From the NCBI GenBank assembly GCA_028279945.1, contig JANQMT010000035.1, positions 1 to 13,241 on the forward strand: DNA of 13,241 nucleotides, read 5' to 3'. The notes under the pieces were generated by a model, which saw only the letters and a list, made by a program, of their open reading frames with translations, searched no databases and was not told the origin of the DNA. The stretch comes from JAKSCF01 sp028279945. Lineage in GTDB: Bacteria; Bacillota; Clostridia; Peptostreptococcales; JAAYPU01. How positions within the stretch are numbered: position 1 is the first letter of the stretch; the number at the start of each line of letters is the position of its first letter. Below are positions 8,067 to 13,241 of the stretch, one piece after another. The position numbers and the translations under genes are program-made.

Positions 8067-9014
8067 TTATACGGATAACTTGTTTAATATTTCATCTTTT
8101 GACGGCATTGAAGGAATTCCTCCATAATTTTCAATACATAATGAAGCTGCAGCGTTTGAAAAAGAAAAAATTTCTTTTAAATCTCCGGCTGTTAATTTTT
8201 CCGGATCACAATTTCTTTGTAGGATTTGGTGTACCGTTGCGCCAAAGAAAGCATCTCCTGCTCCAGTGGTATCCACCACCTTACTATTGTATCCCGGTAC
8301 AATCCCATACCCGTTTTTATGATAATAAAAAGAACCTTTTTCTCCAAGTGTTATGCATACCAGTTTTATGCCTTCCTGGTATAGCTTTTCTGCTGCGCTA
8401 TGCATATTACTTTCTCCAGATAAAAGAAAGGCTTCCTCTTCCGATACTTTAACCATATCGGCATATTTGAGTCCAATTTTCATGCCTTCTATGGCCGCCG
8501 CTTCTGAGTGCCACAAAAGTGGACGGTAATTGGGATCGTATGAAATCATTTTGCCTTTTTGTTTTGCGTATTCTACAGTATGTATAACGGTAGATCTACT
8601 GGGTTCATCTGTAAATGAAAGGGATCCAAAATGCAGTAATTGTGTCTGGTCCAGCAAAGTAAAATCAATATCTGATTTCTCCAGCATAATATCGGCACAG
8701 TTCTTGCGATAAAAACTAAAACTACGGTCACCGGATTCATCTAAATGTACAAATGCCAGAGTCGTATTATATTCCGGTGTAAATATCAGCCCGGACACAT
8801 CAATGTTTTGCGCTTTAAGTATATTGCCCAAATATGTACCAAACCGATCTAAGCCAACTTTGCCAATGAAACCTGTTTTAGAACCCAATCTTTGAGCCAT
8901 GGTAATCGTGTTACAAGGTGCTCCTCCGGGGTTTTGTTTAAAAAAAGCACCTGATTCCTTTTTAACAGGCGTAAAGTCAATTAATAATTCTCCTATAGCA
9001 ATTATATCAAACAT
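8067..9014 (-). CDS. PfkB-family carbohydrate kinase, probable fructokinase
   Basis: A cytoplasmic sugar kinase of 315 aa that most likely phosphorylates free fructose to fructose-6-phosphate. It opens with FDIIAIGELLIDFTP, typical of ScrK-like fructokinases. It has the first PfkB signature (GGAPCNTITMAQRLGSKTGFIGKVG) and the second near the C-terminus, DTTGAGDAFFGA, whose final Asp is the catalytic base. I prefer the ATG at 9014 over a GTG at 9023: AGGTGA lies 5 nt before the ATG, whereas the GTG sits inside that ribosome binding site. The gene begins 1 nt after the isomerase stop, so the two are translationally coupled. That pairing supports fructose or another ketose made by the isomerase as substrate; D-xylulose or a rarer ketose cannot be excluded. 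Confidence 0.9.
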   Translation of the reverse strand: MFDIIAIGELLIDFTPVKKESGAFFKQNPGGAPCNTITMAQRLGSKTGFIGKVGLDRFGTYLGNILKAQNIDVSGLIFTPEYNTTLAFVHLDESGDRSFSFYRKNCADIMLEKSDIDFTLLDQTQLLHFGSLSFTDEPSRSTVIHTVEYAKQKGKMISYDPNYRPLLWHSEAAAIEGMKIGLKYADMVKVSEEEAFLLSGESNMHSAAEKLYQEGIKLVCITLGEKGSFYYHKNGYGIVPGYNSKVVDTTGAGDAFFGATVHQILQRNCDPEKLTAGDLKEIFSFSNAAASLCIENYGGIPSMPSKDEILNKLSV

Positions 9015-9015
9015 T

Positions 9016-9705
9016 TTATTCACCTAAAACTCTTTTATATTCATTACAGAGTGGATGTAAAATAGGCTCATCTTCTTCTACTTCTGAGAAGCGGCTAACC
9101 TCTTCACCGTTATAATTATCTGTGTTATCGTCATTGATGGATGAAACCTCACCACATACCAAATCACCGCAGCCTGCTTTGGCCCAGAACAAATGGTAAA
9201 CATAGGGCCGTAAGGTAATACTGTTCCCCGGAAGAATGTTGATCTCTTCACCTGCTTCAAAAGTATAGGTCACACCATCCAGATCCACATGAACTTTTGA
9301 TTCATAATCCACTTCGCCGTTCTCCAATACATTGTATAGTTTTATTGCTAAAACACCGCCTGCTCGATTGATGATATCTTCGGTTTTACTGACATGATAA
9401 TGAATGGGAAGACGCTGCCCGTCTTTCAAAACAATGTATTTTTCTGCGTAAGGCGTTCCGATTTTACTGTCTTTTAATGATCCGTTTCTCAGTGTAAATA
9501 ATACGGCACCTAATTCATCAAATTTATCTTTACCATAATCGGTTATATCCCAGCCTAACATCACTTCTTTAATAGTCAATAGGTCTTTGCTTTTGGACTT
9601 CCATTCTTCTAGATTCCAATACCCAAAAGGGGGTAATTTAATGTTATTTTTTTCTAACAATTCCTTTGCCCATTTAATCTCTTCATTGATTTGCGATCTC
9701 TTCAT
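9016..9705 (-). CDS. D-lyxose isomerase (D-lyxose/D-mannose ketol-isomerase), cupin fold
   Basis: A 229-aa cytoplasmic sugar isomerase. Members of the D-lyxose isomerase family interconvert D-lyxose and D-xylulose and also D-mannose and D-fructose, using a divalent metal in a cupin barrel. The expected metal ligands are all visible: His102 and His104 in PIHYH, Glu109, and His171 in YVYHLFWA. The Glu-rich N-terminal helix, LGWDITDYG segment and C-terminal FSEVEEDEP stretch also fit, and the length is normal. The start at 9705 has AGGAG at good spacing. It sits between an unrecognised 178-aa protein (24 nt upstream) and the fructokinase (1 nt downstream). This context favours a mannose-to-fructose route, though which sugar is used in the cell is not shown by sequence. 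Confidence 0.9.
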   Translation of the reverse strand: MKRSQINEEIKWAKELLEKNNIKLPPFGYWNLEEWKSKSKDLLTIKEVMLGWDITDYGKDKFDELGAVLFTLRNGSLKDSKIGTPYAEKYIVLKDGQRLPIHYHVSKTEDIINRAGGVLAIKLYNVLENGEVDYESKVHVDLDGVTYTFEAGEEINILPGNSITLRPYVYHLFWAKAGCGDLVCGEVSSINDDNTDNYNGEEVSRFSEVEEDEPILHPLCNEYKRVLGE

Positions 9706-9729
9706 ATTTTTCTCCTCTTCTTTATTTTA

Positions 9730-10266
9730 TTATAAATCAATTACCAGCTGATAAGATTTAAAGTCTATCCAATTTTCGTCTAAATCTCTTGGTTCACCAA
9801 CATAAAAACTGGGAGGATTATCGGAAGGTATTCTACAGGTTTCCACATGAGGGTAGTAGGCATTCATTGTAAAAAAGCTTAAATAGGGATCATTGGCTTG
9901 ACAGATAATAGAAAGAAAATCATCAGAAGAAACCCTCTTAGATTCAATTTTTTGAATCAACTCATCTTTGTGACACAGGCTCACTGTTAAGATAAGGTCT
10001 GTTGTTCCCTCTTTATCTATGAGCATAAAATCTTCTTTGTCGCTGTGGTATAAAAAGTTTTTGGGTTCTGAAGCATTAATGGTAACACAGATCAGCTTAT
10101 GTGGACCAAACTGAGAATCCGTCGAATATACCGTTTCACATCTGTATTTACCTTTTTGCGTATCCAAGGGATCATGTCCCGGACAAATTCTTGTAATAAC
10201 CTTTTTCTTTTCCAGAAAAGCCATAATAGACTCCGTAGCTTTAACCGGTTTGACAATTAGTTTCAT
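9730..10266 (-). CDS. Unrecognised 178-aa protein, first gene of the isomerase-kinase operon
   Basis: I do not recognise this family with confidence. The protein is soluble, with no signal peptide or membrane segment. The middle has strand-rich segments with PHKLICVTIN and FLYHSDKEDFMLID, the latter faintly like the His/Glu region of small cupin proteins such as ureidoglycolate lyase. The C-terminal third has conserved-looking aromatic residues (YLSFFTMNAYYPHVE, PSFYVGEPRDLDENWIDF). It could be a sugar-binding or sugar-isomerising cupin-like protein, for example a mutarotase-like helper, but that is a guess. The start at 10266 follows AAGGGGG. It is the first gene after the promoter at 10315-10343, and shares that transcript with the lyxose isomerase and fructokinase, so a role with the same sugar is likely. 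Confidence 0.8.
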   Translation of the reverse strand: MKLIVKPVKATESIMAFLEKKKVITRICPGHDPLDTQKGKYRCETVYSTDSQFGPHKLICVTINASEPKNFLYHSDKEDFMLIDKEGTTDLILTVSLCHKDELIQKIESKRVSSDDFLSIICQANDPYLSFFTMNAYYPHVETCRIPSDNPPSFYVGEPRDLDENWIDFKSYQLVIDL

Positions 10267-10308
10267 AATACCCCCTTTTTCTTTGTTACTATTTGTAAGT
10301 AAGTTTCC

Positions 10309-10340
10309 ACCTCAATTTTATCACCTTTCATTTTTGAGGT
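10309..10340. promoter_or_regulatory. Inverted repeat overlapping the promoter, candidate operator
   Basis: Perfect 7-bp arms, ACCTCAA-type, lie at 10309-10315 and 10334-10340, with centres 25 bp apart. One arm overlaps the -35 box and the other touches the -10 box and continues to the likely start site. A dimeric repressor bound here would block RNA polymerase. The ROK regulator encoded immediately upstream is the obvious candidate; the two-component regulator is an alternative. No cre-like site is seen nearby. Confidence 0.5.
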
Positions 10341-10343
10341 CAA
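10315..10343 (-). promoter_or_regulatory. Sigma-A-type promoter of the catabolic operon
   Basis: On the minus strand TTGACC (10343-10338) and TAAAAT (10320-10315) each match the sigma-A consensus at five of six positions, with the ideal 17-nt spacing. The predicted start near 10308 leaves a leader of about 42 nt before the ATG at 10266. The promoter lies directly after the terminator of the ROK gene, so the catabolic operon is an independent unit. Confidence 0.7.
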
Positions 10344-10349
10344 AATAAA

Positions 10350-10388
10350 AAAACAATTTTTTAGAATTTCTTTCTCAAAAATTGTTTT
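10350..10388 (-). terminator. Intrinsic terminator after the ROK regulator gene
   Basis: A perfect 12-bp inverted repeat (arms 10350-10361 and 10377-10388) with a 15-nt loop is followed on the minus strand by TTTATTTT. The stem is AT-rich. It lies about 80 nt after the ROK stop codon and just before the catabolic operon promoter. The region between 10389 and 10468 shows nothing else. Confidence 0.75.
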
Positions 10389-10468
10389 ATGGATATTTAA
10401 AGAGAATTGCTCATGCATTAGGCAAAGAACTTCATATAGAATTTAGATAAAATTCAGTTGTTTAGCAT

Positions 10469-11647
10469 CTATTTAAGTTCTACGGATTTAAATATTTCAT
10501 TGATTACCAAGGCTACGCTGCCAATGGATATTCGTTCTTTATCAATATTACTAATCAACACAGGCGTCTTCATCGCATAGTTGGAAAAAACATTTTTATC
10601 AATAGCTTTTATAACGGCCTCAGAAAAGCAACTGCTCTCCATGGGTACAATACCGCCAAGAACAACGGCTTGAGGATTGTAAATATTAATTAGATTGGCG
10701 ATTCCCGCTGCTAAAATGTTGCCGCTTTTTGTTAAAATTCTCTTTACCGGTTCTTCGCCTTCCATCTCTATTACATTCTTAAATTTAAATGAACTGCCTG
10801 AAACATTTAAAGCCCTAACAACTTCATTGGTGATTGCACCGGCTGAGACATACATTTCAATACAGCCTCGATTGCCGCAATAGCACGCTCTTCCATCAAA
10901 ATCAATAATGGTATGTCCAAATTCTCCGGCTACGGATTTATAGCCTTCATAAATGACGTCATTATTAACGATACCGCAGCCTACACCTTGATCTACGAAA
11001 ACATATATAAAGCTCTTTATTTCTTTTCCGAAGCCAAACCAAAGTTCTCCTAAAGTTCTTGTTCTGGCAACATTGTCAATGAATATTTTGAGATCGGTTT
11101 TGGTTTCAAACCAAGATTTGACATCTATTGCTTCCCACCCTTTTAGAATTGAATTTTCTACATCCCTTATATGTTTAAAATTAGAGCCGGGTGTACCAAT
11201 ACCGATTCCGGCAATTTTACTTCTATTTATTTGATGGGCATCTATTAAGCGTTCAATGGTCTCGTTAATTTTCTCAAGCATTTCCTTAGGTGATACATAT
11301 GCCATCTGCGGTGATTCCCACCGATCAATAATATTTCCACCTAAATCAGTAAGCATTACGGTGGTTTTAATAGCGATTTCAACACCAATAATATATAGGG
11401 CTTCATGATTTAAAGTCATTAGGTTTGGCTTTCTTCCCCCAGTAGAATCACCCTTCCCGATTTCTTTTACAAAGCCTTCTTCAATTAAGCCATCCACGAT
11501 CCTCATAACACTGGGAAGCGCTAACTGAGTAATCTTAGCCAGTTCGGAGCGGCTGACGACGCCTTTTTTAATAATCAATTTAATAATGATGTTTCGATTA
11601 ATTCTCTTTATCAGTTCAGGTTTTCCAACAACCATATTTGAGGACAT
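10469..11647 (-). CDS. ROK-family transcriptional regulator (NagC/XylR type)
   Basis: A sugar-responsive DNA-binding regulator, 392 aa. The N-terminal winged helix (about 15-80) has a recognition region VSRSELAKITQLALPSVMRI and a wing GKGDSTGGRKPN. The rest is a ROK sugar-kinase-like domain. It keeps the sugar-binding GEFGH motif (241-245) and the zinc motif CYCGNRGC (255-262). The kinase catalytic Asp is missing: the usual DNDAN reads DNVAR at 191-195. That fits a sensor rather than an enzyme. The start at 11647 has AAGGAG seven nt upstream. It is transcribed in the same direction as, and directly ahead of, the isomerase-kinase operon, whose promoter carries an inverted repeat, so it probably represses that operon until sugar binds. 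Confidence 0.92.
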   Translation of the reverse strand: MSSNMVVGKPELIKRINRNIIIKLIIKKGVVSRSELAKITQLALPSVMRIVDGLIEEGFVKEIGKGDSTGGRKPNLMTLNHEALYIIGVEIAIKTTVMLTDLGGNIIDRWESPQMAYVSPKEMLEKINETIERLIDAHQINRSKIAGIGIGTPGSNFKHIRDVENSILKGWEAIDVKSWFETKTDLKIFIDNVARTRTLGELWFGFGKEIKSFIYVFVDQGVGCGIVNNDVIYEGYKSVAGEFGHTIIDFDGRACYCGNRGCIEMYVSAGAITNEVVRALNVSGSSFKFKNVIEMEGEEPVKRILTKSGNILAAGIANLINIYNPQAVVLGGIVPMESSCFSEAVIKAIDKNVFSNYAMKTPVLISNIDKERISIGSVALVINEIFKSVELK

Positions 11648-11763
11648 GTCCTTACTCCTTAGATTCTGAGCTTTCTTTCATTTATCTTACTTTAGCCCAG
11701 ATTATTCACGACAAACTACACAAATCTACTACACCTTTTGGTTTTCTTGCTCCCATAATTTTT

Positions 11764-12594
11764 CTATCGAACTCGAAATACCGTTCTATTCACATTGCCC
11801 TCCATCAAATCCTTTATTCTATACTTGGAATGACCAATAATAACCGTTGTTCCTTGTTTTATCGGTTCTATCAGAAATTCTAATTTTGCTTTCATACCAT
11901 TAGCGCCTTTTCTGCTTGCTCCATTGCAAAAACCCTGTAGTTCGCGGATACGCTCAATCAGCTCATAAGAATCCTTTCCTTCTACGTTTTTTATCAAAGA
12001 AGAGGGATCTGTAGGTTCTTTCAATACACCCTCAGCAGCAGTCAATATTAACATGTATTTTGACTTAACAAGAACAGATATTTCACAAGCCGTTTCATCA
12101 TTGTCTATAAGTTGCACAACTTTCTTAGAATTTAATTTTAGATGATTCAGCTCCATTTTTCGTATTTCTTCATTACTTACCGAATCATTGTAGTTGACAA
12201 TGGTTATGGCGTTATGTTTAATAGAATCTATCAATAATTTTTTTATAAAATGCTTTTTCTCGGGTTCATTGAAGTGTTGATGTTCAACCAAAAGTTGTTT
12301 AACCGAATACATTGGATTAATAAATCTTCTGTAATTCTCCATAAGGATACTCTGTCCTTGAGCCGCATAATAGGAGCTGATATATTCCTCACTTATATCC
12401 TCAATTTCTCTACCATTATTTCTTTTTATATAATCTACACGGCCAATAACTGCCGCTCCGGAACTTACCCAAATAAAATCAGGTGTCAAGTCCATGCCAA
12501 TCCTACTGAAAACATTGTAATCGATATCATATTCACCTTTTTGTATCAATGCCATTGATCCTATTTTTCCAACAACTTCACAATCAAATTTCAT
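11764..12594 (-). CDS. Amino-acid-kinase superfamily protein related to glutamate 5-kinase
   Basis: A 276-aa soluble protein with the ordered motifs of the amino-acid-kinase fold. These are a KIGS start loop (10-13), VSSGAA (43-48), the AAQGQSILMENY segment (77-88) and NYND (134-137). DNDE (164-167), LTAAEGVL (184-191) and a late ANGMKAK (231-237) with IGHSKY (253-258) follow. The order and several motifs match the kinase domain of ProB, but there is no C-terminal PUA domain. The sequence is divergent: the glycine-rich ATP motif GTGGM has become GANGM, and no proA lies next to it. The start at 12594 has GGAGGG upstream. It may phosphorylate a small carboxylate other than glutamate, or have a regulatory function; neither is established here. 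Its link to the sugar genes is unknown. Confidence 0.75.
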   Translation of the reverse strand: MKFDCEVVGKIGSMALIQKGEYDIDYNVFSRIGMDLTPDFIWVSSGAAVIGRVDYIKRNNGREIEDISEEYISSYYAAQGQSILMENYRRFINPMYSVKQLLVEHQHFNEPEKKHFIKKLLIDSIKHNAITIVNYNDSVSNEEIRKMELNHLKLNSKKVVQLIDNDETACEISVLVKSKYMLILTAAEGVLKEPTDPSSLIKNVEGKDSYELIERIRELQGFCNGASRKGANGMKAKLEFLIEPIKQGTTVIIGHSKYRIKDLMEGNVNRTVFRVR

Positions 12595-12617
12595 TAGAAC
12601 CCTCCTATTATCATTTT

Positions 12618-12623
12618 ATTATA
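12618..12623 (-). promoter_or_regulatory. Possible -10 element of the amino-acid-kinase gene
   Basis: A perfect TATAAT on the minus strand lies 24 nt before the start codon at 12594. No good -35 box is found at 16-18 nt upstream, so this could be chance in AT-rich DNA or a promoter needing an activator. The leader would be only about 17 nt and would still contain the ribosome binding site. Confidence 0.25.
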
Positions 12624-12731
12624 CTCTATTCTTCAATCTAAGGCTATGTTTAAAAATGATGTGGACATTTAAGTTTTTTAATGGCACCTTAATAAAGGTT
12701 CAATATGTCGTTATTTTAAGAAAATTATACA

Positions 12732-13061
12732 TTAACCTAATTTATCACCTTTTTTAACAGGCTGTTCCGGTTGTATTAATACCACTCCTTGTGCAGTATA
12801 GATTCCTAATACCAATACCTCCGACATAAAATCTGCAATTTGTCTTGGAGGAAAGTTTACCACTCCTAAAACTTGCTTGCCTATAAGTTCTTCTTTTTTG
12901 TAACATTCAGTAATTTGGGCACTTGATTTCTTTATACCTATTTCATCACCAAAATCAACCCATAATTTATAAGCAGGTTTTTTTGCTTTTTCGAAAAAAT
13001 CCACTTCTATAATTTCACCAACTCTGATATCCAATCTCATAAAATCTTCAAAAGTAGCCAT
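12732..13061 (-). CDS. csaA: CsaA-type tRNA-binding protein
   Basis: A small cytoplasmic OB-fold protein of 109 aa. CsaA binds tRNA through the fold found at the C-terminus of some aminoacyl-tRNA synthetases and has been described as an export-related chaperone in Bacillus. The family markers are present in order: FMRLDIRVGEI, KLWVDFGDEIGIKKSSAQIT, KQVLGVVNFPPRQIADFMSEVLVLG and the C-terminal QPEQPVKKG. Two ATG codons are adjacent, at 13064 and 13061. I choose 13061 because the protein then begins Met-Ala like the Bacillus protein and the AAGGAGG site lies 8 nt away; the alternative adds one Met. It appears to be a stand-alone housekeeping gene, not linked to the sugar locus. Confidence 0.93.
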   Translation of the reverse strand: MATFEDFMRLDIRVGEIIEVDFFEKAKKPAYKLWVDFGDEIGIKKSSAQITECYKKEELIGKQVLGVVNFPPRQIADFMSEVLVLGIYTAQGVVLIQPEQPVKKGDKLG

Positions 13062-13115
13062 CATAATATCCTCCTTACAATTCCAAACTATTTCTACACA
13101 GAAACAAACATAAAG

Positions 13116-13135
13116 GCCCTACCAAGAATTAGGGC
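13116..13135 (-). terminator. Weak terminator-like hairpin upstream of csaA
   Basis: Five GC-rich pairs (13116-13120 with 13131-13135) surround a 10-nt loop; on the minus strand a T-rich but interrupted tail follows. It may end transcription of a gene lying beyond the right edge of the window. The remaining sequence to 13241 shows no gene. Confidence 0.3.
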
Positions 13136-13241
13136 AATCCAGGTTATCGAAAAAGTACTAGAAAAATGAATGCAGGTGTATGAATATTCGTTTTTTTGTG
13201 TTCATTTGGTCAGAAAATTTAGGTGGCAGATGGGCTATAAA

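Noticed and set aside
8099..8452. Plus-strand open frame of 117 codons
   Set aside because: It is antisense to the fructokinase gene, which has strong family motifs; the translation shows no recognisable domain.
11715..11734. Direct repeat ACTACAC at 11715-11721 and 11728-11734 upstream of the ROK gene
   Set aside because: It is short and not palindromic, whereas ROK regulators bind inverted repeats, and no promoter could be placed convincingly beside it.
12686..12699. Small hairpin (5-bp stem, 4-nt loop) between csaA and the amino-acid-kinase gene
   Set aside because: No T-run follows on the minus strand, the stem is short and such repeats are expected by chance in AT-rich DNA.

Overview
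The window comes from a low-GC Gram-positive bacterium, most likely an anaerobic Clostridia/Lachnospiraceae-type Firmicute. This rests on the AT-rich sequence, strong AAGGAG-type ribosome binding sites, a lipoprotein-type sugar-binding protein, YesM/YesN-style two-component proteins and a CsaA whose sequence resembles the Bacillus protein. No rRNA, tRNA, mobile element or CRISPR array was seen. All twelve genes are on the minus strand, so transcription runs from high to low coordinates.

From the upstream (right) side: 13061-12732 is a CsaA-type tRNA-binding protein, followed by 12594-11764, an orphan amino-acid-kinase protein related to glutamate 5-kinase. These two have no clear link to the sugar genes. 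Next is a ROK-family repressor (11647-10469) that ends in a good intrinsic terminator. A near-consensus promoter then overlaps a 7-bp inverted repeat and drives a compact catabolic operon: an unrecognised 178-aa protein, a D-lyxose/D-mannose isomerase and a PfkB-type fructokinase. The last two genes are 1 nt apart. A hairpin at 8004-8055 closes this unit.

The rest (7962-182) looks like one long unit. It encodes a YesN/AraC-type response regulator, a LytS/YesM-type histidine kinase with almost no extracytoplasmic domain, a full-length but catalytically degenerate copy of an RbsA-type tandem ABC ATPase, the working RbsA-type ATPase, an RbsC-type permease and a lipoprotein sugar-binding protein. 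A strong terminator at 93-146 follows.

Taken together this reads as a complete sugar acquisition and catabolism locus. The ABC transporter brings in a free sugar; the isomerase and kinase could convert mannose to fructose to fructose-6-phosphate, or lyxose to xylulose to a phosphate ester. The ROK protein probably represses the catabolic genes in response to sugar, and the two-component system probably activates transport. The most notable feature is the intact pseudo-ATPase between the sensor kinase and the transporter. Because the kinase has no obvious external sensor, this dead ATPase could couple transporter state to the kinase. That is an inference, but a testable one.
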